Positions 1-8,728 of a stretch of 64,000 nucleotides of DNA are shown piece by piece. Positions within the stretch are counted from its first letter, which is position 1. Each line of letters begins with the position of its first letter. The stretch is from positions 317,570 through 381,569 of the forward strand of contig UBNQ01000003.1 in assembly GCA_900466875.1 (NCBI GenBank), given 5' to 3'. Source of the DNA: Hyphomicrobiales bacterium. Its GTDB lineage: Bacteria; Pseudomonadota; Alphaproteobacteria; Rhizobiales; Rhizobiaceae. The position numbers and the translations under genes were made by a program. The notes below the pieces were generated by a model. The model was given only the letters and a program-made list of their open reading frames with translations, was not told where the DNA came from and ran no database searches.

Positions 1-686
1 TCGCCATCTCCACGGAAGAAACCCGCTATTACCTTAACGGCATTTTCTTCCACACGATCGAGGCCGGCGGCGACCTGAAGCTGCGTGCCGTTGCGACCGA
101 CGGTCACCGTCTGGCGCGCGCCGACGTGCAGGCACCTTCCGGTTCGGAAGGCATGCCGGGCATCATCATTCCGCGCAAGACCGTTGGCGAGCTGCAGAAG
201 CTGGTCGACGATCCGGAAGCACAGGTCACCGTCGAGGTTTCCGACGCCAAGATCCGCCTGTCGATCGCCGACATCATCATGACGTCGAAGCTGATCGACG
301 GCACGTTCCCGGATTACCAGCGCGTCATCCCGACGGGCAACGACAAGGAAATGCGCGTCGATTGCCAGTCGTTCACCAAGGCGGTGGATCGCGTTTCGAC
401 CATTTCGTCTGAGCGCGGCCGCGCGGTGAAACTCGCGCTGACGGACGGCCAGCTGATGCTGACGGTCAACAACCCGGATTCGGGCAGCGCCACCGAAGAA
501 GTCGCGGTCGGATACGACAACGACCCGATGGAAATCGGCTTCAACGCAAAATACCTCCTCGACATCACCGCCCAGCTTTCGGGCGATGACGCCATCTTCA
601 TGCTGGCGGATGCGGGATCGCCGACACTGGTCCGCGACACGGCGGGCGATGATGCGCTCTATGTGTTGATGCCAATGCGCGTATAA
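1..686 (+). CDS. dnaN: DNA polymerase III sliding clamp beta subunit (3' part)
   Basis: This is the C-terminal ~227 residues of the beta clamp, the ring that tethers DNA polymerase III to DNA; the 5' end lies outside the window. The frame is open from base 3, and residues such as TDGHRLARADV and the ending YVLMPMRV are typical of DnaN domains 2 and 3. The clamp is a homodimer of about 370 residues per chain, so roughly 60 percent is present. A strong intrinsic terminator follows 8 bases after the stop, so the gene is not co-transcribed with pmtA. dnaA is not visible here. The identification is firm. Confidence 0.96.
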   Translation, partial: AISTEETRYYLNGIFFHTIEAGGDLKLRAVATDGHRLARADVQAPSGSEGMPGIIIPRKTVGELQKLVDDPEAQVTVEVSDAKIRLSIADIIMTSKLIDGTFPDYQRVIPTGNDKEMRVDCQSFTKAVDRVSTISSERGRAVKLALTDGQLMLTVNNPDSGSATEEVAVGYDNDPMEIGFNAKYLLDITAQLSGDDAIFMLADAGSPTLVRDTAGDDALYVLMPMRV

Positions 687-694
687 AACAATCG

Positions 695-725
695 AGGCGG
701 CCGGATATTCCGAGCCGCCTTTTTT
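695..725 (+). terminator. Rho-independent terminator of dnaN
   Basis: A perfect 7-bp stem (AGGCGGC at 695-701, GCCGCCT at 714-720) is followed at once by TTTTT. It lies 8 bases after the dnaN stop codon and separates dnaN from pmtA. Confidence 0.9.
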
Positions 726-829
726 ATGCCGCTTTCTAATTGCGACATTCTTGCCTGCCTTTGCGTCATCGACCTTGACCCCTGCGGTCAGACGACCAAA
801 TAGGCTTGAAAACCGGGAGAGGTAACTAG

Positions 830-1423
830 ATGGAACTACGCTTGAAGGAACGGCTCGGCCGGAAGTTCGACGAGGAAATCCGTTTCTTCAAAGGCTGGAT
901 GGATGGCCCGAAAAGCGTAGGCGCGATCTGCCCCACCTCCTCCGTGACCGCCAAGCGCATGGCGAGCGTCATCAACCCTTCCTCCGGCCTGCCCGTCCTT
1001 GAACTTGGTCCGGGCACGGGCGTCATCACCAAGGCGATCCTAGAGCGAGGCATTGCGCCGGAGAACCTTGTTTCGATCGAATATTCGACGGATTTCTACC
1101 AGAACCTGATCAAGGCCTATAAGGGTGTCCATTTCATCAATGGCGACGCCTTTGCACTAGACAAAACGCTCGGGGGAATGAAGTCGGTCATTTTCGACAG
1201 CGTGATCTCCGCCATTCCGATGCTGAGCTTTCCGATGGAAAGCCGTATCGCGCTTCTGGAAGACCTGCTCGACCGCATGCCGGCCGGACGCCCTGTCATA
1301 CAGATCACCTATGGCCCGGTCTCTCCGATCATCGCCAATCCAGATCGATACAAGATCAAGCATTACGATTTCGTCGTGCGCAACATCCCGCCGGCACAGC
1401 TCTGGACCTATACCCGGGGTTGA
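830..1423 (+). CDS. pmtA: Phospholipid N-methyltransferase PmtA
   Basis: The 197-residue product matches the rhizobial SAM-dependent enzyme that methylates phosphatidylethanolamine stepwise to phosphatidylcholine at the inner membrane. Motif I for SAM binding is seen as ELGPGTG (residues 58-64). The amphipathic basic N-terminus (LKERLGRKFDEEIRFF), known in the family as the membrane-binding region, is present, as is the conserved C-terminal VVRNIPPAQLW. Length equals the Agrobacterium and Sinorhizobium enzymes. The start has GAGAGG upstream. It stands alone behind the dnaN terminator with a 104-base promoter region, 69 bases before the next gene. Phosphatidylcholine production is typical of host-associated alphaproteobacteria. 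Confidence 0.93.
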   Translation: MELRLKERLGRKFDEEIRFFKGWMDGPKSVGAICPTSSVTAKRMASVINPSSGLPVLELGPGTGVITKAILERGIAPENLVSIEYSTDFYQNLIKAYKGVHFINGDAFALDKTLGGMKSVIFDSVISAIPMLSFPMESRIALLEDLLDRMPAGRPVIQITYGPVSPIIANPDRYKIKHYDFVVRNIPPAQLWTYTRG

Positions 1424-1492
1424 TTCACATCATCGTCAACCGCCCGAGGTAAGCGGGATCGATTTCGATCCGCTGTGGAGCTGTGACACGAC

Positions 1493-2080
1493 ATGACATT
1501 CGGCCTTTACATCACCCACCCGCAGGTGCGCATCGAACCGGACGTGCCGGTGCCGCGCTGGGGGCTTTCCGATATCGGCCGGCAACGCACGGAGACGGCA
1601 GCACGTCTGCCCTGGGTGCAAAAGCTCGGACGGATCATTTCCAGCGACGAGACCAAAGCGATCGAGACGGCCGAAATCCTTGCCGGATCCGACGATGTCT
1701 CGATCATGCTCGCCCCCGACACGCATGAAAACGACCGCTCGGCCACCGGTTTTCTGGCACCACCGGAATTCGAGGCGGCGGCCGACTGGTTCTTTGCCAA
1801 CCCGACCGAAAGTTTCAAGGGCTGGGAGCGAGCTGCGGATGCGCAGGCCCGTATCGTTGCGGCGGTCGACCGCATCCTGTCCGATCACAATCCGGACATG
1901 CCGATCGCCTTTGTCGGTCATGGCGGCGTGGGCACGCTGTTGAAGTGCCATCTGCGGCAGATCCCGATCTCCCGAAGCCAGGATCAGCCGGGTGGCGGTG
2001 GAAATCTCTTCTGCTTCTCTCTTGCGGATCGCACCATCTCGTGCGACTGGACCCCGATGGAAACATGGCAAGGGGAATGA
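1493..2080 (+). CDS. Histidine phosphatase (phosphoglycerate mutase-like) family protein
   Basis: A 195-residue single-domain protein of the histidine phosphatase superfamily. The usual N-terminal RHG motif appears as ITHPQV, keeping the phosphorylated histidine but not the arginine and glycine; [12 protein letters not shown] corresponds to the conserved helix after beta-strand 2, and [11 protein letters not shown] carries the second catalytic histidine. The loss of the Arg of RHG makes activity uncertain. The substrate cannot be told from sequence. The stop overlaps the more upstream possible ATG of pyrF (ATGA), so the two are probably one transcript. Rhizobial genomes often have this gene beside pyrF. 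Confidence 0.8.
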   Translation: MTFGLYITHPQVRIEPDVPVPRWGLSDIGRQRTETAARLPWVQKLGRIISSDETKAIETAEILAGSDDVSIMLAPDTHENDRSATGFLAPPEFEAAADWFFANPTESFKGWERAADAQARIVAAVDRILSDHNPDMPIAFVGHGGVGTLLKCHLRQIPISRSQDQPGGGGNLFCFSLADRTISCDWTPMETWQGE

Positions 2081-2085
2081 CCGAC

Positions 2086-2778
2086 ATGCAAACGCGTGAC
2101 CGACTGATCGTGGGCCTGGATATCCCGACCATTTCCGAAGCCGAAAAGATGGTCGCCACGCTCGGCGATACCGTCTCCTTCTACAAGATCGGCTACCAGC
2201 TGGTGTTTGCCGGCGGACTGGAATTTGCCCGCGACCTCGCCAAGGACGGCAAGAAGATCTTTCTCGACATGAAGCTGCTCGACATCGACAACACGGTGGC
2301 GAAGGGCGTCGAGAATATTGCCAAGATGGGCATGACCATGCTGACGCTGCATGCCTATCCGAAGGCAATGCGGGCTGCAGTCGAAGCGGCCAGGGGATCG
2401 GATCTGTGCCTGCTCGGCGTGACCGTGCTGACTTCGATGGATGCAGCCGACGTGACCGAGGCCGGCTACGCCCAGTCACCCGAACAGCTGGTTCGCACCC
2501 GTGCCGCGCAGGCCCGCGAGGCCGGCATGGGCGGCATCGTCTGCTCCGCCGAAGAGTCCGCTGCCGTGCGCAGCATTGTCGGCCCGAACATGTCGATCGT
2601 CACCCCAGGCATCCGTCCGAAGGGATCCGATGCGGGCGACCAGAAGCGTGTGGTGACGCCCGGCGATGCCTTGCGTAACGGTTCGACGCATCTCGTTGTC
2701 GGCCGCCCGATCGTCAAGGCTGACGATCCGAAGGCTTCCGCGGAATCCATTCTGGCGGAGATGCGTGAAGCGCTTTGA
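2086..2778 (+). CDS. pyrF: Orotidine 5'-phosphate decarboxylase
   Basis: PyrF decarboxylates OMP to UMP, the last step of pyrimidine biosynthesis. The 230-residue protein has the catalytic D61-x-K63-xx-D66 array ([10 protein letters not shown]), the substrate residues D12 and K34 (YKIGYQ), the TPGIRP phosphate loop and the GRPI element near the end. I chose ATG 2086 because AAGGGG (2070-2075) lies 10 bases ahead of it; another in-frame ATG at 2077 overlaps the previous stop but has the Shine-Dalgarno only one base away. It ends 9 bases from the convergent beta-helix gene. Confidence 0.95.
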   Translation: MQTRDRLIVGLDIPTISEAEKMVATLGDTVSFYKIGYQLVFAGGLEFARDLAKDGKKIFLDMKLLDIDNTVAKGVENIAKMGMTMLTLHAYPKAMRAAVEAARGSDLCLLGVTVLTSMDAADVTEAGYAQSPEQLVRTRAAQAREAGMGGIVCSAEESAAVRSIVGPNMSIVTPGIRPKGSDAGDQKRVVTPGDALRNGSTHLVVGRPIVKADDPKASAESILAEMREAL

Positions 2779-2787
2779 ACGTCCCGC

Positions 2788-3846
2788 CTATCGGTTGTTG
2801 GAGACCCGGTTGCGGGATCCGTCATCGACGATCAGGCTCGGCGAGCCGCCGATCAGGCGATTGTCCGTGACGGTGTTGTTGTTTGCGCCGTCGTTGTGAT
2901 CCAACCCGCCAAGCAGCATCTTCGGCTGGACGAGGCAATAGCTGTTGAAGACGCTGACGCCTTCGCGACTGCCGATCCAGACCGCCGGGCGTGCTATCGG
3001 CATTTGATACTGGAACGTGTTGCCCCGGATGAGATTGCCCTGCGGTGACTGATGGCGGAACGTGCCGCCCTCGCCGCAATTGCGGTAGAGATAGATCCCG
3101 CCCGAGAGTGGATTGACGAAGGTGTTGTTCTCGATCCGGTTATTCGCCGAGCCATCGACTGCGATGACCTCCCGCCATTCGGGGCGGGCGGAAAACGTGT
3201 TGCCGGTGATGACATTTCCAGCCGATTCCGCGTCCAGATAAACGACCGTCGAGCTTGCCTTGCCGATGAAGCGGGAATTCTGCAACGTGACTTTCGTCAC
3301 ACCCGGAGCGAGATAAAGCGGCACACCGACGCTGCCGGAAAACGCGAGATTGTCGAGCAGGATACCGGTTGGCGCCGCTGCCTGCGCACGTTGCGTATGG
3401 CCGTCCCGGTTCGAGGATGCCTTTACCTCCTTCGCCTGGCCGTTGTTGCCGAGACCCTGAATGCGCAGATCGCCCTTGATCTGGCAGTTGCGGATGGTGA
3501 TGTCGGTCGGCACATCCCATTTGCCGTCGCTGCCCTTGCGAGACTGGATCAGCACCGTTCTCGCCTTCGTTCCGCTGCCGTCGATCATCGCGCCGTTGCA
3601 ATCGAAAACCACGCCGGACGCACGGCTGCCCGAGAAGGAAATACGCTGGGTAATCCTGTCTTTCCTGTTCAGGGTGACGTCGCAGCGAATGTCGACGGGC
3701 TTGGCATCTTTCCCGGCCGGGGCGCGCAGTGCCTCCATGACGTTTGCCGGGCAGGCGTCGGCCCAGGCAATGGATGATACGGGAAGGATTGGCGGGCCAG
3801 CCGCTGCAATTACTCCCGCAAGGACAGGGAATGCGTATCGCACCAT
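2788..3846 (-). CDS. Secreted right-handed parallel beta-helix repeat protein
   Basis: A 352-residue protein with an N-terminal signal sequence (hydrophobic residues 4-27, likely cleavage after SSIAWADA). The body contains repeated short strands with Asn ladders (ITGNTF, RIENNTF, LIRGNTFQYQM, TVTDNRLI, RVSNNR), the signature of right-handed beta-helix folds found in pectate lyases, polysaccharide epimerases and surface proteins. No catalytic residues can be assigned, so a polysaccharide substrate is only a guess. AGGAGG lies 9 bases before the ATG. It is convergent with pyrF and divergent from the DUF1330 gene. Confidence 0.8.
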   Translation of the reverse strand: MVRYAFPVLAGVIAAAGPPILPVSSIAWADACPANVMEALRAPAGKDAKPVDIRCDVTLNRKDRITQRISFSGSRASGVVFDCNGAMIDGSGTKARTVLIQSRKGSDGKWDVPTDITIRNCQIKGDLRIQGLGNNGQAKEVKASSNRDGHTQRAQAAAPTGILLDNLAFSGSVGVPLYLAPGVTKVTLQNSRFIGKASSTVVYLDAESAGNVITGNTFSARPEWREVIAVDGSANNRIENNTFVNPLSGGIYLYRNCGEGGTFRHQSPQGNLIRGNTFQYQMPIARPAVWIGSREGVSVFNSYCLVQPKMLLGGLDHNDGANNNTVTDNRLIGGSPSLIVDDGSRNRVSNNR

Positions 3847-3908
3847 ATTGACTTGCCTCCTGATTCGCCCGATTTCGGATAAGCCTAAACGGGAGAGGAG
3901 GATATTTC

Positions 3909-4196
3909 ATGACCAAGGGATATTGGATCGCACGGATGGATGTGCACGATCCCGAGCGTTACAAAGATTATGTCGCGGCCGCAAAGCCGGCATTCGAGAA
4001 ATACGGCGCGCATTTTCTGGCGCGCGGCGGCGCGACCGAGGAACTCGAAGGTGCGGCGCGCCATCGCAATGTCGTGATCGAGTTTCCCTCGATGCAGGCT
4101 GCCATCGACTGCTACAATTCGCCGGAATACCAGATCGCCGCCAAAATCCGGCAGGAAGTTGCCGATGGCGAAATGGTGGTCGTGCAGGGGATATGA
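3909..4196 (+). CDS. DUF1330 family protein
   Basis: A 95-residue protein matching DUF1330, a small ferredoxin-like (dimeric alpha-beta barrel) fold: it opens TKGYWIARMDVHDPERYKDY and has the conserved NVVIEFPS and SPEYQ segments. Function in the family is not established. GAGAGGAGG lies just before the ATG. It is divergent from the beta-helix gene across 62 bases. Confidence 0.85.
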   Translation: MTKGYWIARMDVHDPERYKDYVAAAKPAFEKYGAHFLARGGATEELEGAARHRNVVIEFPSMQAAIDCYNSPEYQIAAKIRQEVADGEMVVVQGI

Positions 4197-4298
4197 CATC
4201 CATGGAGACTTGCGACATCTAGAGCGCGCAAGTCTCTTCCACCCTGTTGAGGATTCAGCTAAAGACCAATGAGTAAGAGACAGCTTTCGGGGCAGACC

Positions 4299-5279
4299 AT
4301 GACCGTGAACAATCTTCCGCCGCTTGTTACCGTTTTCGGCGGATCAGGTTTTGTAGGTCGCCATGTGGTCCGCACGCTCGTCAAGCGGGGCTACCGCGTC
4401 CGCGTCGCAGTGCGCCGGCCGGATCTCGCCGGCTTTCTTCTGCCAGCCGGTTATGTCGGCCAGATCTCGCTGATCCAGGCCAATCTTCGCTACCCCAGGT
4501 CGATCGAGCGCGCCGTCGAAGGCTCGACACATGTGGTCAACTGCGTCGGCATCCTGTTCGAAAGCGGTCGCAGCACATTCGAGGCCATCCAGGACGTCGG
4601 TGCGCGGGCAGTTGCCGAAGCTGCAGCCAGGGCCGGTGCGAAATTCACCCATATCTCGGCGATCGGCGCCGACGTCAATTCCGGTTCGTCCTATGCGCGC
4701 AGCAAGGGTCGCGCCGAAGCCAGCATCCTGTCACTGATCCCCGACGCGGTGATCCTGCGGCCTTCGATCGTTTTCGGACCGGAAGACAGCTTCTTCAACA
4801 GGTTCGCCGCAATGGCCCGTCGGCTCCCGGCACTGCCGCTGATCGGTGGCGGCAAGACAAAACTGCAGCCAGTCTATGTCGAGGACGTGGCCGAAGTGGT
4901 CGGCCGTTCGGTCGACGGCACGCTCAAGACCGGCACGACCTACGAACTCGGCGGCGCCGAAATTCTGACCTTCCGTGACTGTCTCGAGACCGTTCTGCGC
5001 GTGACCTGTCGTGACCGCGCGTTGATTTCCCTGCCTTTCGGCATCGCATCGATGATCGGCAGCATCGCATCGCTCATTCCGTTCGTTCAGCCGCCAGTGA
5101 CCGCCGACCAGGTTGAACTGCTCAAGAACGACAATGTTGTCTCCGAGCGCGCGATCAAGGAAGGCCGGACGCTTTGCGGCCTCGGCATCCGTCCGGTTGC
5201 TCCCGGTTCGGTTCTTGCCTCCTATCTCGTCCACTTCCGTCCGCAGGGCCAGTTTACCGGCAGCGGCAAAGCGGCCTGA
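4299..5279 (+). CDS. Complex I NDUFA9-family NAD(P)-binding protein
   Basis: An atypical short-chain dehydrogenase of about 326 residues. The Rossmann motif GGSGFVG (residues 14-20) binds NAD(P); the YARSKGRAE segment resembles the YxxxK region. Bacterial NDUFA9-like proteins are related to the accessory subunit of mitochondrial complex I, and are also annotated as epimerase or sterol-dehydrogenase-like; membrane-complex association here is inferred. I prefer ATG 4299 (GGGG 6 bases before it, and the family begins just ahead of the Rossmann fold); an in-frame ATG at 4269 would add 10 residues. A GC-rich hairpin without a T tract (5317-5335) follows the stop. Confidence 0.85.
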   Translation: MTVNNLPPLVTVFGGSGFVGRHVVRTLVKRGYRVRVAVRRPDLAGFLLPAGYVGQISLIQANLRYPRSIERAVEGSTHVVNCVGILFESGRSTFEAIQDVGARAVAEAAARAGAKFTHISAIGADVNSGSSYARSKGRAEASILSLIPDAVILRPSIVFGPEDSFFNRFAAMARRLPALPLIGGGKTKLQPVYVEDVAEVVGRSVDGTLKTGTTYELGGAEILTFRDCLETVLRVTCRDRALISLPFGIASMIGSIASLIPFVQPPVTADQVELLKNDNVVSERAIKEGRTLCGLGIRPVAPGSVLASYLVHFRPQGQFTGSGKAA

Positions 5280-5521
5280 ACTTATCTTTTATCACGTCTC
5301 CAAAATCGTTTTTGGTGCCTGCCCGCTGGGCAGGCGCTCCTAAAGCCTTGGATTTATGCAGCTTGAGGCCTGTCGATGTGACATAAAGTCCTCACACGTC
5401 AATGAGTGTGTGTTAACCGCAGGTTTAGCAAAAACCGTTATTGAATTCGGAAGCGGTGGCCAATAAATCGGTCGCACGAAATTTGTTCACTGCACGATCA
5501 TCTGTTTGAAAGGCGTCTTTC

Positions 5522-5674
5522 ATGGGCAAGCCTATAGCCCTTTTCTTTGCATGCGCGGCACTTGTCATTCTCGCGGGCTCTTTCATGGCGCCCCAGACCG
5601 CCGCAAGCGGCAAAGAGGGCTGCGCTCCGGCCTACGGCGTCGACCCCTGCGCCACGGCATCCATCCCTCGCTAA
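5522..5674 (+). CDS. Small secreted or membrane-anchored peptide (50 aa)
   Basis: An ATG with AAAGG nine bases upstream opens a 50-codon gene. The product starts MGKPIALFFACAALVILAG, a hydrophobic segment of signal-peptide type, followed by a short polar tail with Cys34 and Cys43, able to form a disulfide in the periplasm. The reading frame is closed by a strong intrinsic terminator 11 bases after the stop, which supports a real transcription unit. I do not recognise a family and no function can be given. Confidence 0.65.
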   Translation: MGKPIALFFACAALVILAGSFMAPQTAASGKEGCAPAYGVDPCATASIPR

Positions 5675-5684
5675 GAGCGACCTG

Positions 5685-5709
5685 AAGAGCGGCCATCAGC
5701 CGCTCTTTT
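5685..5709 (+). terminator. Rho-independent terminator of the 50-aa gene
   Basis: Perfect 9-bp stem AAGAGCGGC/GCCGCTCTT (5685-5693 and 5699-5707) with a 5-base loop, ending in a short T run. Confidence 0.85.
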
Positions 5710-5903
5710 CTTTGGTGGATGGGTTCATCAAACCCTGCGCTTCGCGGTCCGCGATACCATTCCTACCAATGCCCGGCGATTTCAGGAAAACCTGATCGAG
5801 ATTTCCGCAAATCATGCCATGACGGGCCAATGCCCTCGTTCTTAATTCTTTGCTGACGAAATGCAGGCAATTTGCAACGTGTTCGCAAATTCATGACGCT
5901 TGC

Positions 5904-5932
5904 TTGTTTTGGCCCTATCAAGCCCATATAGC
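5904..5932 (+). promoter_or_regulatory. Predicted sigma70-type promoter of the GST/queG unit
   Basis: TTGTTT (5904-5909) and TATAGC (5927-5932) are separated by exactly 17 bases. The expected transcription start is about base 5939. Confidence 0.45.
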
Positions 5933-6007
5933 TGACCTATGTCAGGCGGGCGCGATATCAGCCATGCCACCCACACCCCTTACACGATAGCCGAAGCTCA
6001 AATCCCG

Positions 6008-6700
6008 ATGCCCACCCTTTACCATCACCCCATGTCGTCTGCCTCCCGGTTCGTCCGCCTGATCCTGGCGGAATACGGATTTCAGGCCGATCTGGTCGAG
6101 GAACAGCCCTGGGAGAAGCGCCGCGAGTTCCTGAGCCTCAATCCGGCGGCGACGCTTCCCGTTTATGTCGACGACAGCATGCGGGTGCTCTGCGGCCCCT
6201 CGGTGCTGATGGAATTCCTCGACGAGACCCATGGCGTGCTGAAGCGCGAGCGCCGGCTTCTGGCGGAAGACCCGTGGCACCGCGCGGAAATCCGTCGCCT
6301 GACGGAGTGGTTTTTGCAGAAGATGGAGCAGGACGTGACCCGGCCGCTCACCCGCGAGCGGGTCTACAAGCTGCAGATGACCGCCGCACAGGGCGGCGGC
6401 GCGCCGGACAGCAAGGCGCTGCGCACCTCGCGCGCCAATATTCGCCAGCATATGAAATATCTCTCCTGGCTTGCGGGTTCCCGCCAGTGGCTTGCCGGGG
6501 AACGGCTGAGCTATGCGGATCTCGCCGCCGCCGCCTCGATTTCCGTCCTCGACTATCTCGGTGAAATCGAATGGTCGGAATTTCCCATCGCCAAGGACTG
6601 GTACCAGCGGCTGAAGTCGCGCCCGTCCTTCCGCCCGATGCTTGCCGAGCGCATTCGCGGCATAACTCCGGTCTCCCATTATGCGGACCTCGATTTCTAG
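6008..6700 (+). CDS. Glutathione S-transferase family protein
   Basis: A 230-residue cytosolic GST-like protein. The N-terminal thioredoxin-like domain begins MPTLYHHPMSSASRFVRL, with the Ser-rich turn where the activating residue of glutathione lies, then NPAATLPVYVDD (the cis-Pro region) and the all-helical C-terminal domain with LSYADLAAAASISV. Substrate unknown. Start: the family begins at ATG 6008, but it has no Shine-Dalgarno; the in-frame ATG 5939 falls at the predicted transcription start and could be used as a leaderless start, adding 23 residues. queG starts inside the last codons (20-base overlap), so the two are co-expressed. Confidence 0.85.
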   Translation: MPTLYHHPMSSASRFVRLILAEYGFQADLVEEQPWEKRREFLSLNPAATLPVYVDDSMRVLCGPSVLMEFLDETHGVLKRERRLLAEDPWHRAEIRRLTEWFLQKMEQDVTRPLTRERVYKLQMTAAQGGGAPDSKALRTSRANIRQHMKYLSWLAGSRQWLAGERLSYADLAAAASISVLDYLGEIEWSEFPIAKDWYQRLKSRPSFRPMLAERIRGITPVSHYADLDF

Positions 6701-7856
6701 CGCCGACAAGACCGAGCATGACAAGGTGCTTCGGCGGCGGGAGAAACTGACCGCTTTCATTCGCGAGGAAGCGACCGCCCAGGGCTTCGATCTCTGTCGC
6801 ATCACTCTGCCGACAAGCATTCCACGTGCGCCGGAACGGCTGTCGACATTTCTCGACGACAGCCATCACGGTACAATGGGCTGGATGGAGGAGACGAAAG
6901 AGCGCCGTGCAGACCCAAAAACGCTGTGGAGCGAAGTGCGCTCGATCGTGATGTTCGGGCTGAATTACGGCCCTGAAGAGGATCCCCGTTATCTCCTGTC
7001 GATGAAGGATAAGGCCGCGATTTCGGTTTACGCTCGCAATCGCGACTATCACGACGTCATCAAGGGGCGGCTGAAGGAGATCGCCACCCGGTTTGCGGCC
7101 CGCGCCGGCGAAGACGTGAAAGTATTTGTCGATACCGCGCCTGTCATGGAAAAACCGCTGGCGGAAGCCGCCGGCCTCGGCTGGCAGGGCAAGCATACCA
7201 ACCTCGTCAGCCGCAGCCATGGGTCCTGGCTGTTTCTCGGCAGCCTGTTCACCACCGCAGACCTTTTGATCGACGAGCGCGACAGGGATCATTGCGGTTC
7301 CTGCCGCGCCTGTCTCGATGCCTGTCCGACCGCGGCCTTCCCTGCCCCATACCGGCTGGATGCGCGGCGCTGCATTTCCTACCTGACCATCGAGCACAAG
7401 GGGCCGATCGACCCGGAATTCCGGCCGCTGATCGGCAATCGCATCTATGGCTGCGACGATTGCCTTGCCGCGTGTCCGTGGAACAAGTTTGCCGCCAGTT
7501 CATCCGAGATGAAGCTGAAGGCGCGCGAGGACCTGAAGGAACCGTCGATCGCATTCCTGCTGACGCTGGACGATCCGACGTTTCGCACCTTCTTTTCCGG
7601 TTCGCCGGTCAAGCGGATCGGGCGCGACCGGTTCGTTCGCAACGTTCTGATCGCCGCCGGCAATTCGGGCGATCTTCAGTTCGTCGAGCAATGTCGCCTT
7701 TTGGCTGACGATCCTTCACCGACGGTCCGCGGCATGGCCGTCTGGGCTTTGAGACGATTGATGGACGATGACGCGTTTGCCGCATTCGCTCGGCCACGCG
7801 TTGCCGATAATGATCCCGAGGTGCGCCGGGAATGGCAGATGGCAGGAGTGGATTGA
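6681..7856 (+). CDS. queG: Epoxyqueuosine reductase QueG
   Basis: QueG carries out the final reduction of epoxyqueuosine to queuosine at the wobble base of GUN tRNAs, using cobalamin and two [4Fe-4S] clusters. The 391-residue product has both ferredoxin-like Cys sets (CGSCRACLDACP from residue 205 and CDDCLAACP from residue 258) and a C-terminal HEAT-like segment (PTVRGMAVWALRRL) that recognises the tRNA arm. Length is normal for the family. It overlaps the GST gene by 20 bases and the next gene by one base (TGATG), so the three form an operon. Confidence 0.94.
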   Translation: MRTSISSADKTEHDKVLRRREKLTAFIREEATAQGFDLCRITLPTSIPRAPERLSTFLDDSHHGTMGWMEETKERRADPKTLWSEVRSIVMFGLNYGPEEDPRYLLSMKDKAAISVYARNRDYHDVIKGRLKEIATRFAARAGEDVKVFVDTAPVMEKPLAEAAGLGWQGKHTNLVSRSHGSWLFLGSLFTTADLLIDERDRDHCGSCRACLDACPTAAFPAPYRLDARRCISYLTIEHKGPIDPEFRPLIGNRIYGCDDCLAACPWNKFAASSSEMKLKAREDLKEPSIAFLLTLDDPTFRTFFSGSPVKRIGRDRFVRNVLIAAGNSGDLQFVEQCRLLADDPSPTVRGMAVWALRRLMDDDAFAAFARPRVADNDPEVRREWQMAGVD

Positions 7857-8728
7857 TGACGGTGATGATTTTCGGATGCGGTTATTCGGGCAAGGCGATT
7901 GCGAAGGCCTTTGCAGCAAAGGGTTATTCCGTTGCCGGCACCGTGCGCACGCCCGAAGGCGCCGAAGCACTGTCGTCATACAACATAATGCCATTCATCT
8001 TCGACGGCGGCGGGTTCAGCGCGGAACTGCTGGCGGCGCTGAAGGAGGTCACCCATCTCGTCCAGTCGATCCCGCCGGGCAAGGAGCATGATCCCCTGCT
8101 GATGCTCGTTTCCGGCCGGCTCGCCACGCTTTGCCCGAAGCTGAAATGGATCGGCTATCTCTCGACCGTCGGTGTCTATGGCGACCACGGCGGCGGCTGG
8201 GTGACGGAAGAAACGCCGGGAAGCCCGATCCTCGGCCGATCGATCGAACGGGTCGATACGGAAGAGGCCTGGGCGGAACAGGGCCGCATGGCAGGCGTAC
8301 CGGTTGCGGCGCTGCGTCTCTCCGGCATCTACGGGCCGGGGCGTAACGCATTCGTCAATCTCGACCGCGGTAGCGCGCGCCGTATCATAAAGAAGGATCA
8401 GGTGTTCAACCGCATCCGCGTCGAGGATATCGGCAGTGCGACGCTGTTCCTTGGCGAGCGCAATCTTGCCGGCATATGTAATGTCACCGACGACGAACCC
8501 TGCCCGCCCCAGGACGTGATCACCGAGGCCGCCCGACTGATGGGCGTCGAGCCGCCTGCGGAAGTGGATTTCGACAGCGCCGACATGACGCCGATGGCAC
8601 GCTCTTTTTATGGGGCCAACAAGCGTGTCTCGAATGAAAAAATCCGCGCATCGGGCTTCCAATTCGCCTTCCCGAATTACCGGATTTCACTCTCCCAAAT
8701 GTGGTCGGAAGACCTCTGGCGGGGCTGA
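7856..8728 (+). CDS. SDR-family NAD(P)-dependent oxidoreductase
   Basis: A 290-residue extended-SDR-like protein. MIFGCGYSGKAIA is the Rossmann dinucleotide-binding turn; YLSTVGVYGDHGG and LRLSGIYGPG are the strands that carry the Ser and the substrate-binding loop in NAD-dependent epimerases, although the classical YxxxK is not obvious. Similar proteins are annotated as epimerases or YeeZ-like reductases. ATG 7856 overlaps the queG stop by one base with GGAG 8 bases upstream, so translation is probably coupled. Substrate unknown. Confidence 0.8.
   Translation: MTVMIFGCGYSGKAIAKAFAAKGYSVAGTVRTPEGAEALSSYNIMPFIFDGGGFSAELLAALKEVTHLVQSIPPGKEHDPLLMLVSGRLATLCPKLKWIGYLSTVGVYGDHGGGWVTEETPGSPILGRSIERVDTEEAWAEQGRMAGVPVAALRLSGIYGPGRNAFVNLDRGSARRIIKKDQVFNRIRVEDIGSATLFLGERNLAGICNVTDDEPCPPQDVITEAARLMGVEPPAEVDFDSADMTPMARSFYGANKRVSNEKIRASGFQFAFPNYRISLSQMWSEDLWRG

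Larger units (their letters stand above)
5675..6007. other. Intergenic region before the GST gene
   Basis: This 333-base stretch holds the terminator of the preceding small gene and a sigma70-like promoter at 5904-5932. I see no reading frame with a ribosome-binding site in it, apart from the possible N-terminal extension of the GST gene starting at 5939. Confidence 0.6.

Noticed and set aside
5317-5335. GC-rich perfect 8-bp hairpin after the NDUFA9-like gene as a terminator
   Set aside because: There is no T tract and it is followed by CGCTCC, so I did not call it a terminator.
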